A DNA stretch of 35,869 bases from Dehalococcoidia bacterium (GCA_009692945.1 SHYD01000024.1:1-35869), one strand, 5' to 3'; positions 6,575 through 15,699 are shown, counted from the stretch's first letter. Notes: a model not told the origin generated them from the letters alone. Translations and numbers: made by a program.

Positions 6575-9500
6575 TTACTCCGGACGGTCCACACCCGCCA
6601 GGTAGTCGCGCAGCGGCTGGACGCGATAGTCGCCGTAGGCCAGCGAATGCAGCGCCGCCCGCACGGTGTCCAGCGAGGTGAAGCAGGGGATGCGGGCCTC
6701 GGTGGCGGTGCGGCGGATCTCGAAGCCGTCCCGCAGCGGGTTGCGCCGCCCGGTGATGGTGTTCACCACCGCCCCCACCTCCCGGCCCCGGATCACGTCC
6801 ACCACATCGGGGTGCCCTTCCCCGATCTTCATAGCCACCAACCGCACCGGGACCCCCAGCGACTCCACCAGCCGGGCGGTGCCCTCGGTGGCATACAGCG
6901 GCGAGCCGAGATTGTGGAACGCGGTGATGATCGCCTTCGCCTCTTCCTTGTCGCGGTCCGCGATGCTCAGCAGCACCGGATCGCCGGTGCGCAGTGCCAG
7001 ATTGGACGACAACAGCGCTTTGATGACGGCGCCCTCGAAGGTGTAGTCGATCCCCATCACCTCGCCGGTGGACTTCATCTCGGGGCCGAGGTAAGTGTCG
7101 ACGCCCATCAGCTTGGCCATGGAGAACACCGGCGCCTTGACCGCCACCAGGCGTTGCCGCTTCCACAGGCCGCCGTCGTATCCCTGGGACTGCAGCGACC
7201 GCCCCAGCATGATGTGGGTGGCGATGCGCACCATCGGCACCCCGGTGACCTTCGATAAGAACGGGACCGTCCGGCTGGCTCGAGGGTTTACTTCCAACAC
7301 CAGCACCTGGGGTTCTCCGGCGCCGGACTCCGCCATCACCACGTATTGAACGTTCATCAGCCCGCGCACCCGCATCCCCAGCGCGATGCGGGTGGTGTAG
7401 TCGACCAGGGTTTCGACCTCGCGGACCGAGAGGTTCAGCGCCGGGTACACCGCCATCGAATCGCCGCTGTGCACCCCGGCCCGCTCGATGTGTTCCATCA
7501 CGCCGGGGATCAACACGCGCTCGCCGTCGCAGAGCGCGTCCACCTCCACCTCCTTGCCATCGAGATACTTGTCGATGAGGATGGGACGCCCCTCGCTGAT
7601 CCCCACCGCATTGTTCATATACTCGATCAGGTCGGCGTCGTTGTGGACGATCTCCATCGCGCGGCCGCCCAGCACGTAACTGGGGCGCACCAGCACCGGG
7701 TAACCAATGGCCTCCGCCACCTTCACCGCATCGCCGGTGACGGTGATGGCCGCGCCCGGAGGTTGGGGGATGCCAAGGTGGTCCATAAGCCCCTCGAAGC
7801 GGCGCCGGTCCTCTGCGAGGTCGATGGAATCGACGCTCGACCCCAGGATGGCCTGCCCCGCCCGGTCGAGCGGGCCCGCCAGGTTGATGGCGGTCTGTCC
7901 GCCAAACTGGACGATGCTCGGCGGCATGCTGGGGTGATCCCCCTGGGCCCCCAACCCGCCCGGCGCCTCCTCGTTCTCCAGGATGTTGCGGAGGCTCTCC
8001 TCATCCAGCGGCTCGAAGTACAGTCGATCACTGGTATCGAAGTCGGTGGAGACCGTCTCGGGGTTCGAGTTCACCATCACGCTCTTCACCCCAGCCTCGT
8101 CCAACGCCCAGGCGGCATGCACCGAACAGTAGTCGAACTCGATCCCCTGCCCGATGCGGATGGGGCCGCTGCCGATCACCACGGCTTTGGGGCCGGGCTC
8201 CGGCAGCGCCTCGTTCTCCGGTTCGTAGCTGCTGTAGAAATAGGGAGTGGCCGCGCTGAACTCGGCGGCGCAGGTGTCCACCATCTTGTAGGCCGGGACG
8301 ATGCCCCATTCTTTACGCAACGCCCGCACCCGCTCCGGCAACCCCTCGGTTCGCGAACTGTCGCCAAGCTGGGCGATCTGGTCGTCGGAGAAACCAAGGC
8401 GCTTGGCATCCCGCATCAGCACCGGGGTCAGCGGCTCGCCCAACAGGCGCCGTTCCATCGCCACCAGCTTTTCGAGTTTGCTGAGGAACCAGAGGTCGAT
8501 TCCGGTGCGGAGCGCGATGTCGCGGCCGGTGACGCCCCGGCGCAGGGCCGCCATCACCGCCCACAACCGCTGGTCGGTTGGGCCGAGGTGCAGATGGTCC
8601 AACACGCTGGCGGGTGAATCCGCCTCAGCGAGCCGCCACGCCGGGTCTTCCCACAACAGCGACCGCCCGCCGACCTCCCACGAGCGGACCGCTTTCTGCA
8701 GCGCCGCCTCGAAGGTGCGGCCGATGGCCATCACCTCGCCGGTGGCCTTCATCTGGGTGTTGATGGTACGGTCGCCCCCGGCAAACTTGTCGAAGGGCCA
8801 GCGTGGGATCTTGACCACGCAATAGTCCAGGGCCGGCTCGAAGGCGGCGGTCGACTCGCCCGTCACCTGGTTGGTTATCTCGTCCAGCCGCTTGCCCACC
8901 GCAATCTTGGCGGCAACCCGGGCGATGGGATAGCCGGTGGCCTTGCTGGCCAGCGCGGAACTGCGGCTGACTCGGGGGTTCACCTCGATCACCACGTACG
9001 GGGTGTTGATGCCGTCGGGACTGTACCGCTCGCCCTGCAGTGGCCGGGGGGCCAGGCCGAACTGGACGTTGCAGCCGCCCTCCACGCCCAGCGCGCGAAT
9101 GATCTTGAGGCTGGCCGAACGGAGCATCTGGTACTCCTTGTCGGTCAGCGTCTGGCTGGGCGCCACCACGATGGAATCGCCGGTGTGGACGCCCATCGGG
9201 TCGAGGTTCTCCATGTTGCAAACGGTGATGCAGTTGCCCGCCCCGTCCCGCATCACCTCGTATTCGATCTCCTTCCACCCCACCAACGACTGCTCGATGA
9301 GCACCTGATTAATCGGGCTGGCGGCCAGTCCGCCCGCACAGATCTCGGCGAACTCCTCCCGCGTGTTGGCCACGCCGCCACCGGTCCCGCCCAGGGTGTA
9401 GGCGGGGCGCACCACCAGCGGCAGGCCGAGCCGCTCCGCTTCCTGCCAGGCCATCTCCATCGAGCTGACCGAGGCACTGCGGGGGACCGGCTCCCCGATT

Positions 9501-9904
9501 TCCAGGAGCAGTTGCTTGAAAAGCTCCCGGTCTTCCGCCTTCCGAATCGCCTCCAGCGGGGTTCCCAGCAGGCGCACGTTATAGCGTTCCAGCACCCCGG
9601 CGTCGGCCAGTTCCACCGCCAGGTTGAGCCCGGTCTGCCCCCCCAGCGTGGGCAGCAGGCCATCGGGCCGCTCGCGGGCAATGATGCGTTCCAGCACCTC
9701 GACCGTCAGCGGTTCGATGTAGACGATATCGGCGATGCCCTCGTCGGTCATGATGGTGGCCGGGTTGGAGTTCACCAGCACCGTGATCACTCCCTCCTCC
9801 CGCACCGATTTGCAGGCCTGGGTCCCGGCATAGTCGAACTCGGCCGCCTGTCCGATGACGATGGGCCCGGAGCCGATGATGAGCACTTTGGTTGGTTTAG
9901 TCAT
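6575..9904 (-). CDS. carB: Carbamoyl phosphate synthase large chain
   Basis: The large subunit makes carbamoyl phosphate from ammonia (channelled from CarA), bicarbonate and two ATP, feeding pyrimidine and arginine synthesis. The 1109 residues cover two homologous ATP-grasp halves, each beginning with a GSGPI nucleotide-binding loop ([11 protein letters not shown] near residue 10; [11 protein letters not shown] near 573). ATP-grasp signatures such as [13 protein letters not shown] and [12 protein letters not shown] follow. The C-terminal MGS-like regulatory domain, with [11 protein letters not shown] and NTITGRR, normally binds UMP/ornithine effectors. ATG at 9904 follows GAGG. The gene is separated from carA by about 880 bases of repeats and an opposite-strand gene, and has a candidate promoter at 9928-9956. 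It ends one base before pyrK. Confidence 0.97.
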   Translation of the reverse strand: MTKPTKVLIIGSGPIVIGQAAEFDYAGTQACKSVREEGVITVLVNSNPATIMTDEGIADIVYIEPLTVEVLERIIARERPDGLLPTLGGQTGLNLAVELADAGVLERYNVRLLGTPLEAIRKAEDRELFKQLLLEIGEPVPRSASVSSMEMAWQEAERLGLPLVVRPAYTLGGTGGGVANTREEFAEICAGGLAASPINQVLIEQSLVGWKEIEYEVMRDGAGNCITVCNMENLDPMGVHTGDSIVVAPSQTLTDKEYQMLRSASLKIIRALGVEGGCNVQFGLAPRPLQGERYSPDGINTPYVVIEVNPRVSRSSALASKATGYPIARVAAKIAVGKRLDEITNQVTGESTAAFEPALDYCVVKIPRWPFDKFAGGDRTINTQMKATGEVMAIGRTFEAALQKAVRSWEVGGRSLLWEDPAWRLAEADSPASVLDHLHLGPTDQRLWAVMAALRRGVTGRDIALRTGIDLWFLSKLEKLVAMERRLLGEPLTPVLMRDAKRLGFSDDQIAQLGDSSRTEGLPERVRALRKEWGIVPAYKMVDTCAAEFSAATPYFYSSYEPENEALPEPGPKAVVIGSGPIRIGQGIEFDYCSVHAAWALDEAGVKSVMVNSNPETVSTDFDTSDRLYFEPLDEESLRNILENEEAPGGLGAQGDHPSMPPSIVQFGGQTAINLAGPLDRAGQAILGSSVDSIDLAEDRRRFEGLMDHLGIPQPPGAAITVTGDAVKVAEAIGYPVLVRPSYVLGGRAMEIVHNDADLIEYMNNAVGISEGRPILIDKYLDGKEVEVDALCDGERVLIPGVMEHIERAGVHSGDSMAVYPALNLSVREVETLVDYTTRIALGMRVRGLMNVQYVVMAESGAGEPQVLVLEVNPRASRTVPFLSKVTGVPMVRIATHIMLGRSLQSQGYDGGLWKRQRLVAVKAPVFSMAKLMGVDTYLGPEMKSTGEVMGIDYTFEGAVIKALLSSNLALRTGDPVLLSIADRDKEEAKAIITAFHNLGSPLYATEGTARLVESLGVPVRLVAMKIGEGHPDVVDVIRGREVGAVVNTITGRRNPLRDGFEIRRTATEARIPCFTSLDTVRAALHSLAYGDYRVQPLRDYLAGVDRPE

Positions 9905-9927
9905 TGAGGAAAACGCACGCTAACGCA

Positions 9928-9956
9928 GTGATATGGCGGCCAGTAATAGTTCACAA
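9928..9956 (-). promoter_or_regulatory. Candidate promoter for carB-pyrK
   Basis: On the minus strand TTGTGA (9951-9956) and TATCAC (9928-9933) are 17 bases apart, each matching consensus at 4 of 6. A separate promoter here would make sense, because carA and carB are separated by inserted sequence. Confidence 0.4.
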
Positions 9957-9980
9957 TTACGGGGATGAAGTTGTTCCAGG

Positions 9981-10035
9981 GAGAGTGCAGGGAGGCACCG
10001 CCTCCTTGCCGGGGTTCAAGGGGTGTCCCCTTGAA
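9981..10035 (+). repeat. Two-hairpin intergenic repeat, copy D1
   Basis: GAGTGCA, perfect hairpin 1 (GGAGGC/GCCTCC, loop ACC, 9991-10005), linker TTGCCGGGG, perfect hairpin 2 (TTCAAGGGG/CCCCTTGAA, loop TGT, 10015-10035). The arms differ from the other copies but remain fully paired. Confidence 0.75.
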
Positions 10036-10056
10036 CAAACAACCTCTCCCCCTTAA

Positions 10057-10083
10057 CCCCCCTCTCCTGCGAGGAGAGGGGGG
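10057..10083. repeat. Perfect 12-bp hairpin between two repeat copies
   Basis: The arms CCCCCCTCTCCT and AGGAGAGGGGGG enclose a GCG loop. It sits midway between copy D1 (plus) and copy D2 (minus). It could terminate transcription or mark an insertion centre; no T tract follows on either strand. Confidence 0.7.
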
Positions 10084-10097
10084 AATGAAACAGCGTC

Positions 10098-10150
10098 GTG
10101 AGGGGACGCCCCTCACGCACCCCGCCAGCCGGGCAACCCCGCTGGGCACC
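10098..10150 (-). repeat. Two-hairpin intergenic repeat, copy D2 (minus orientation)
   Basis: On the minus strand, hairpin 1 (CCAGC/GCTGG extended by a G/C run with one mismatch, 10125-10145) is followed by CGGGG and a perfect hairpin 2 (GTGAGGGG/CCCCTCAC, loop CGT, 10098-10116). It is nearest to the copy at 1510-1562. Confidence 0.7.
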
Positions 10151-10226
10151 CTGATCTGCCGGGTTCGACCTCCGAAGACTGAACTCGCACGGCGGTCGCA
10201 ACTGCAAGAGGAGGTCCAGAGACCGT

Positions 10227-10236
10227 GTGGTAGGAT
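10227..10236 (+). promoter_or_regulatory. Possible extended -10 of the HEPN remnant/MNT unit
   Basis: TGGTAGGAT provides an extended -10 (hexamer 10231-10236) six bases before the HEPN-like ATG at 10243, again a leaderless arrangement. No -35 was seen. Confidence 0.25.
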
Positions 10237-10242
10237 CAGCCC

Positions 10243-10326
10243 ATGCAAGAGGCAACCGCAAGCTGGCTGAGCCTGGCCAAGGAAGATATGGACACGTGGT
10301 CTACACATGGTTACAAAATATCCTGA
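10243..10326 (+). pseudogene. HEPN-domain gene remnant, 27 codons
   Basis: ATG 10243 opens a 27-codon frame ending at TGA 10324. Its first residues, MQEATASWLSLAKEDMDTW, have the pattern typical of the start of HEPN-domain proteins (W-x3-A-x2-D). The rest of the roughly 110-130-residue domain, including the catalytic R-x4-H, is absent. The frame then overlaps the nucleotidyltransferase start at 10307. The simplest reading is that a deletion removed most of a HEPN toxin from a HEPN-MNT pair. The resemblance covers few residues, so this is a suggestion supported mainly by the neighbouring MNT gene. Confidence 0.45.
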
Positions 10327-10681
10327 AGTAGAAGCGGGCATCAGTGACTTTGTTGAGCAGTTGCGCAAGCGCATTGATCTCGATGCGGTTATTCTCTTCG
10401 GCTCCTATGCATCTGGAACCCCCGGCGAATGGAGCGACATTGACCTAGCGGTGATCTCTCCGGATTTTGAGGGCCTCCCAATCTGGTGCAGGCAGGAGAT
10501 CATCGGAAAATTGAGCGTTCATCGCTTTCCGAACCTGTCCCCCATCGGCTATCCCTCCAGTGAGTACTACGACCCTGGACCTCACTCCTTCTTGCGGGAG
10601 ATCATCCGCACCGGCCGGGTTGTCTGGCAGGCGGATCCGGCCAGCGACCCTCCCAACCCTCACTCGGCTTCTCGCTCCTGA
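10307..10681 (+). CDS. Minimal nucleotidyltransferase (MNT-domain antitoxin type)
   Basis: A 124-residue protein with the MNT signature: GSYASG (32-37) followed by WSDIDLAVIS, where D44 and D46 are the metal-binding pair of the polymerase-beta fold. MNT proteins commonly act as antitoxins that AMPylate and silence a partner HEPN ribonuclease. Here the partner is reduced to a 27-codon remnant just upstream, so this copy appears orphaned. The gene lies between carA and carB on the opposite strand, and its base composition is visibly more AT-rich than the flanking car genes, suggesting transfer. ATG 10307 gives the usual N-terminal helix before the GS motif. Confidence 0.8.
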   Translation: MVTKYPEVEAGISDFVEQLRKRIDLDAVILFGSYASGTPGEWSDIDLAVISPDFEGLPIWCRQEIIGKLSVHRFPNLSPIGYPSSEYYDPGPHSFLREIIRTGRVVWQADPASDPPNPHSASRS

Positions 10682-10788
10682 CGCCCGGCTGACTGATTGC
10701 TGTGATCCGGGCAGGTCACCGTAGGTTAACCGGTCGGGAGCATACCTAAGACCTTCCCGGTACAAGGATCCACTTTCGTTACCTTCAC
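10682..10788. other. Spacer between MNT gene and carA 3' end
   Basis: The MNT gene and carA converge here. No terminator-like hairpin with a T tract is visible. A 20-codon minus-strand frame starting directly after the carA stop was seen, but nothing supports it as a gene. Confidence 0.3.
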
Positions 10789-11910
10789 TCATCCCCGCAC
10801 CATCTCCAAAAACCGATCGAAGATGTAGACGTTGTCCCGGGGCCCCGGCGAGGCCTCGGAGTGGTACTGGATGCTCAGCACCGGCAGCCGCCGGTGCCGC
10901 AACCCCTCCACGGTGCCGTCGTTCAGGCTCAGATGGGTAACCTCGGCCTCCTTGGTCAGCCGAGCGGCGTCCACCGCGTAGCCGTGGTTCTGGCTGGTGA
11001 TGTGCACCTCACCGCTGGCCAGTTCCTGCACCGGGTGGTTGGCGCCCCGGTGGCCGAACTTCAGCTTGAAGGTGTCGGCGCCCAGCGCCCGGGCCAGCAC
11101 CTGGTGCCCCAGACAGATGCCCATCATCGGCAGCGGCTTCCCGCCGGGAGTCGTGGCCCCCAACAGCCCGCCAGCCAACTCGACCGCGTACTCCAGCAGG
11201 GCGGGGTCGCCGGGGCCGGGGGAGAGCAGCACGCCGTCCGGACGGAGCGCGAGCACCTGTTCGAGTTGGGTGGTGGCAGGGACGGCGGTGACGGCGCACC
11301 CCTTCTCCGCCAGGATGCGGAGGATGTTGTACTTGAGACCGAAATCGACCACCACCACGTGGGGCTTGCCCCCGATGCGGGCCCGCATCACCGGCCGGTT
11401 TCGCTCCCAGCCATAGGGCGCATTGGTGGACACGGTGCGGACGAAATCGGTGCCGTCGTAGGCCGGCTGACTTTCGAGCCGGTCCAGCGCCTGCGGCAGC
11501 GTTTCGCCGTTGGTCAACGCGCCCATCATCACGCCCTGGGTGCGGGTGCGGCGGGTCAGGGCGCGGGTGTCGATCCCCTGGATCGCGGGAATGCCGCGGG
11601 CCTTCAGGAAATCGCCCAGCGTCGACGTCGATAGCCAGTGGCTGGGCTCGTCGCACGCCTCCCGCACCACAAAGCCGCGCACCTGGACGGCACGCGATTC
11701 GAAGTCGTGCTCATTGACCCCGTAGTTGCCGATCAGCGGATAGGTCATCACCACGATCTGCCCGGCATAGGAGGGGTCGGTCAGCACCTCCTGGTACCCG
11801 GTCATGCTGGTGTTGAACACCACCTCACCGGACGCCCACGCCGGGGCGCCGAAGGGCTCACCCTCGAAGCTCGTGCCGTCGGACAGGATTAAGTAAGCAT
11901 TATCTGCCAA
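10789..11910 (-). CDS. carA: Carbamoyl phosphate synthase small chain (glutamine amidotransferase)
   Basis: CarA hydrolyses glutamine and channels ammonia to CarB. The 373 residues hold the N-terminal CPSase_sm domain (EDG-like SDGTSFEGEPFGA at 10-22) and a class I amidotransferase domain. Nucleophile Cys266 is in GICLGHQ, with the His350/Glu352 pair in QYHSEA. The start is TTG 11910: a TAA lies two codons upstream in frame, so no earlier start is possible, and no good Shine-Dalgarno precedes it. The first codons overlap the 3' end of the AT-rich upstream gene (ends 11889), so translation may be coupled to that gene. The downstream carB is separated by inserted sequence. Confidence 0.96.
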   Translation of the reverse strand: MADNAYLILSDGTSFEGEPFGAPAWASGEVVFNTSMTGYQEVLTDPSYAGQIVVMTYPLIGNYGVNEHDFESRAVQVRGFVVREACDEPSHWLSTSTLGDFLKARGIPAIQGIDTRALTRRTRTQGVMMGALTNGETLPQALDRLESQPAYDGTDFVRTVSTNAPYGWERNRPVMRARIGGKPHVVVVDFGLKYNILRILAEKGCAVTAVPATTQLEQVLALRPDGVLLSPGPGDPALLEYAVELAGGLLGATTPGGKPLPMMGICLGHQVLARALGADTFKLKFGHRGANHPVQELASGEVHITSQNHGYAVDAARLTKEAEVTHLSLNDGTVEGLRHRRLPVLSIQYHSEASPGPRDNVYIFDRFLEMVRG

Positions 11911-12299
11911 TTGTTATGTACCACCCGAAACGATGTTATTCCGGTAGACTCTCCATATTTAGCTAGAAAGTCACCTCTTTTTCTTACATATTTTTCCATC
12001 TGGACGAAATTATCCCAAAATATCTTTGTGCCGTCACGACCGCTCGCACAAATCGCTGCGGCATTAGTCAACCCAACAAAGGAAGAGCTTGTCGGGAATT
12101 TATCGTAAAGCAGCAGTCGGCTGCCGTCGTACCACGCCCGAGCGTCCTTAGCCAAATTCCCAAGGTTCCCTTTATCTTCTCGGTTCATCGCCTCGTTAAA
12201 CTTGGAAAGCCACGCTGCAGCTTCTTGTACTACTGTCAGTCGCTTTTCGAAGACTGTTCTTCGGTACCATTCGTCGTTCTCCTGGCTACGGACCTTCAA
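11889..12299 (-). CDS. Unknown AT-rich gene, C-terminal part of a split membrane-anchored protein
   Basis: 136 codons can be read from TTG 12299, directly after a TAG in the same frame. The protein is hydrophilic and helix-prone, rich in Trp/Tyr and charged residues (ENDEWYRRTVFEKRL near the start, then AWYDGSRLLLYDK, SFVGLTNAAAI). No catalytic motif or known family was recognised. Together with the preceding 41-codon frame it looks like one protein: a single N-terminal membrane span and a cytoplasmic helical domain. Base composition is much lower in GC than the pyr genes on either side. Its 3' end overlaps the carA start by 22 bases. It may be translated by restart at TAG-TTG, or be a pseudogene. 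Confidence 0.55.
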   Translation of the reverse strand: MKVRSQENDEWYRRTVFEKRLTVVQEAAAWLSKFNEAMNREDKGNLGNLAKDARAWYDGSRLLLYDKFPTSSSFVGLTNAAAICASGRDGTKIFWDNFVQMEKYVRKRGDFLAKYGESTGITSFRVVHNNWQIMLT

Positions 12300-12425
12300 C
12301 TAATGCTCGCCGTCCGCAGCCCTAGTCCGTTCAGCGAACCAGTTGCTTAGCCCAAATCCTAGCAGCGAAAACACCCCGGCGATGATAGCGGCTCCAACTG
12401 CGGGACCAAGTATCTCCGGAATCAT
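12300..12425 (-). CDS. Short membrane-span frame, probable N-terminus of the split gene
   Basis: ATG 12425 follows GGAGGAAGG, a strong ribosome site, 13 bases after pyrC. The 41-residue product has one hydrophobic span (about 5-27, PEILGPAVGAAIIAGVFSLL) and a charged tail ending in ERTRAADGEH. The TAG stop (12300-12302) is followed at once by an in-frame TTG and by a hydrophilic domain, with no frame change. This is the layout expected of one anchored protein interrupted by a single amber codon. Confidence 0.55.
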   Translation of the reverse strand: MIPEILGPAVGAAIIAGVFSLLGFGLSNWFAERTRAADGEH

Positions 12426-12438
12426 CCTTCCTCCACTC

Positions 12439-13830
12439 CTACCCGTGTACCCGCACGCCGCCGGCGTAAGTTGCCACCACTCGCCCCTTCAGCCGCACCC
12501 CCTTAAGGGGCGAGTTCTTGCCCTTCGATAGGAATTTATCCGGATCGACCGTCCACTCGGCGCCTGGGTCGAGCAGCACCACATCGGCCGGCGCCCCAAC
12601 CGCGAGCGTCCCGAGGCCGTCGGGCGCCAACGGTGAGCGGCCCGCAGGCCGCTCCTGTTTCCCGGACCCCAGCAGGATCTCCGCCGGCGCCAGCGTCAGT
12701 TTGCCGATGAGCAACGGCAGATCGATGGCGCCCCGGTGCACCAGGCTCATCAGGCTGCCAAAGGCTGTCTCGAAGCAGCTGATGCCGTTGGCCGCCTGGT
12801 CGAACTCGCAGAGCTTGTCCTCCAGCGCGTGGGGCGCATGGTCGGTGGCGATGCAGTCGATGGTCCCATCGTTCAACCCGGCCATGAGGGCCTCGATATC
12901 TCCTATGGTCCGGAGCGGCGGGGCAACCCGCGCCAGCGTGTCGTACGGTTCCGGCGAGCCGCAGGCCTCGCCCTGAGTGAGACCGGCCAGGCCATGGCCG
13001 CAGCCCAGCACCCGCTCGTGGGTGAGGGTGAGGTGGTGAGGCGTCACCTCGGCCGTCACCGGCAGTCCCTCGGCCTTGGCCCGCCGTACCATCTCGACTC
13101 CGCCCGCCGTACTGAGGTGGGCGATGTGCACCCGGGCCCCCGTCAGCCGGCTGAGTTCGATGTTGCGCGCCACCATGATGTCTTCGCCGACGGCCGGCCA
13201 GCCCCGCACCCCCAGCCGGGCGGAGACGGACCCTTCGTGCATGGTGGCGCCCTTGGTGAGCGCCGGGTCCTGACAGTGATCGATGATGGGCAGGCCGAAC
13301 ATCAACCCGTATTCCATGGCGTGGCGCATCAGAACGGCGTCCCACACCGGTTGGCCATCATCGCTGAAGGCCACCACCCCGGCATCGGCCATCTCGGCCA
13401 TGGCGGCCAGCGCTTTGCCTTCGAGACCACGGGTCACCGCGCCGATGGGGAGCACCCGGACCGCGCCGCGCTCTCTGGCTATCCGCAACACCAGTTCCAC
13501 CACCGAGCGCTCGTCCATGACGGGCCGGGTGTTGGCCATGGCGCACACCGTGGTAAACCCTCCCGCCGCCGCGGCCCGGGTGCCGGTGGCAATGGTTTCC
13601 TTATGCTCATAGCCCGGCTCCCGCAGGTGGCAATGCAGGTCGACAAACCCCGGCGTCACCACCAATCCGGCCGCCTCCACGACATCATGGGGACCAGCGG
13701 GCATCGGGTCTCCGGATGCGCTGCACCAGGCTACCCGCCCACCGCTCAGCAGCAGGCTGGCCACGGCATCCAGCCGCTGACTCGGGTCGATCACCCGCCC
13801 GCCCCGCAGCAGCATCGAAGCCGCACTCAC
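12439..13830 (-). CDS. pyrC: Dihydroorotase
   Basis: Zinc amidohydrolase that cyclises carbamoyl aspartate to dihydroorotate. It has 463 residues from GTG 13830, which overlaps the pyrB stop as GTGA; an ATG at 13815 (codon 6) is an alternative. The metal-binding DLHCHLREPG (64-73) is class I dihydroorotase-like. NTRPVMD, DDGQPV, a His in IIDHCQD, another in HIAHLST and the catalytic Asp in ATDHAPHALEDK follow in order. All key residues appear intact, so it should be active. The frame stays open upstream across pyrB, but only the part from 13830 resembles dihydroorotase. Confidence 0.95.
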   Translation of the reverse strand: MSAASMLLRGGRVIDPSQRLDAVASLLLSGGRVAWCSASGDPMPAGPHDVVEAAGLVVTPGFVDLHCHLREPGYEHKETIATGTRAAAAGGFTTVCAMANTRPVMDERSVVELVLRIARERGAVRVLPIGAVTRGLEGKALAAMAEMADAGVVAFSDDGQPVWDAVLMRHAMEYGLMFGLPIIDHCQDPALTKGATMHEGSVSARLGVRGWPAVGEDIMVARNIELSRLTGARVHIAHLSTAGGVEMVRRAKAEGLPVTAEVTPHHLTLTHERVLGCGHGLAGLTQGEACGSPEPYDTLARVAPPLRTIGDIEALMAGLNDGTIDCIATDHAPHALEDKLCEFDQAANGISCFETAFGSLMSLVHRGAIDLPLLIGKLTLAPAEILLGSGKQERPAGRSPLAPDGLGTLAVGAPADVVLLDPGAEWTVDPDKFLSKGKNSPLKGVRLKGRVVATYAGGVRVHG

Positions 13831-14867
13831 TGAGGACCCCCTGCGATGAGGTACAGCAGGGCCATGCGGACAGCCAGCCCGCTGGCCACCTGGCGGTCGA
13901 TGACCGACTGGACCCCGCGCACCACATCGGATGAGAGTTCGACGCCCTCGTTCACCGGACCGGGGTGCATGAGGAGCGCACCGGGTTTGGCCCAGCCCAG
14001 CCGCTCCGGGGTGATCTGGTAGCGTGCGATGTATTCCCCCAAGCTGGGCAGCAGACCACCTTCCTGCCGCTCCTGCTGAAGCCGTAACGCCATCACGACG
14101 TCGGCCCCGTCCAGCGCATCCTCGAGATCGAAGGTGATGCGCGGCGGCGGCAGCCCGTCTTGATGGCCGTTGGTGTCCGTGACCCCTCCCCACTGAGAGG
14201 GCAACAGCGTCGGCGGACCGCACAACGTCACCGCGGCGCCCACTTTGGCGAGCCCCCACACATTCGAACGCGCCACCCGGCTATGGAGAATGTCGCCAAC
14301 AATGGCGATTTTTAGCCCATCAAGCGACCCGAACCGCTCACGGATGGTGTACATGTCGAGCAACGCCTGGGTCGGGTGGGCGTGCCAGCCGTCGCCCGCG
14401 TTGATGACGGCCGGTTCCACCACTCGGGCCGCCAGGTAGGGCGCCCCGGAACTCGAGTGGCGGATCACGATCACGTCCACCCCCATCGCTTCGATGGTCT
14501 TGACCGTGTCCACCAGCGATTCGCCCTTGGTGACACTGCTGGCCGAGGCGGTCAGGTTGAGCACATCGGCGCTGAGCGCTTTCCCCGCCAACTCGAAGGA
14601 CATCCGGGTGCGGGTTGATGCTTCGTAGAACAGGGTGACGACGGATTTGCCCCGCAGGGCTGGGGCCTTCTTGATGTCCCGTCCCAGCACGTCCTTCATG
14701 CCGTCGGCCGTGTGGAACACCAATTCGATCTCATCGAGCGCGAAATCATCCAGATCAAGTACGTCGTGATGGCGGAAACCACCCGTAGCAAGCGCCGGAC
14801 CCGGCGGGGATCCCGGCCGGATCGCGGTCACTGCCCCACCTCCGATCCGGTCAAGAACATCGGCCAC
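13827..14867 (-). CDS. pyrB: Aspartate carbamoyltransferase catalytic chain
   Basis: Transfers carbamoyl from carbamoyl phosphate to aspartate, the committed step of pyrimidine synthesis. It has 346 residues, about 30 more than the usual 305-320; the extra residues are a Gly/Pro-rich N-terminal leader before LDLDDFALDEIE. Phosphate-binding STRTR (84-88), TKGESLVDT, HPTQALLDMYT and HPGPVNEG are present. GTG 14867 lies ten bases after the pyrR stop; a shorter start could not be ruled out. No regulatory subunit gene (pyrI) is nearby, so control is expected at the PyrR leader. Confidence 0.95.
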   Translation of the reverse strand: MADVLDRIGGGAVTAIRPGSPPGPALATGGFRHHDVLDLDDFALDEIELVFHTADGMKDVLGRDIKKAPALRGKSVVTLFYEASTRTRMSFELAGKALSADVLNLTASASSVTKGESLVDTVKTIEAMGVDVIVIRHSSSGAPYLAARVVEPAVINAGDGWHAHPTQALLDMYTIRERFGSLDGLKIAIVGDILHSRVARSNVWGLAKVGAAVTLCGPPTLLPSQWGGVTDTNGHQDGLPPPRITFDLEDALDGADVVMALRLQQERQEGGLLPSLGEYIARYQITPERLGWAKPGALLMHPGPVNEGVELSSDVVRGVQSVIDRQVASGLAVRMALLYLIAGGPQ

Positions 14868-14876
14868 CCTTGCCCA

Positions 14877-15584
<708 letters not shown>

Positions 15585-15621
15585 TCCGGGGGCGCCTCGG
15601 GCGGCCCCATTTGCTTGTGTT

Positions 15622-15650
15622 AGCCTACCACACGAACCCAACCCCTTCAA
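15622..15650 (-). promoter_or_regulatory. Candidate pyr operon promoter
   Basis: TTGAAG (15645-15650) and TAGGCT (15622-15627) on the minus strand are 17 bases apart. A start near 15615 would place the whole PyrR box and terminator inside a leader of about 185 bases. The -10 is a weak match. Confidence 0.4.
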
Positions 15651-15653
15651 GCC

Positions 15654-15683
15654 TTGTTGGAGCCCGCCGCCTGCTGGTATACT
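15654..15683 (+). promoter_or_regulatory. Candidate gatB promoter
   Basis: TTGTTG (15654-15659), an 18-base spacer and TATACT (15678-15683) with an extended TGG. The -10 is 16 bases before the gatB ATG, leaving a leader of about ten bases. It is divergent from the pyr promoter. Confidence 0.5.
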
Positions 15684-15699
15684 TCGGGCAGGTTCGCCC

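Noticed and set aside
10730..10791. A 20-codon minus-strand frame directly after the carA stop
   Set aside because: It is too short to judge, has no recognisable family and no independent ribosome site beyond carA.
12439..14259. A 606-codon minus-strand frame covering pyrC and part of pyrB
   Set aside because: The first 143 codons are Arg/Gly/Pro-rich, lie out of frame with the clearly conserved pyrB, and have no family features. The dihydroorotase starts at GTG 13830.
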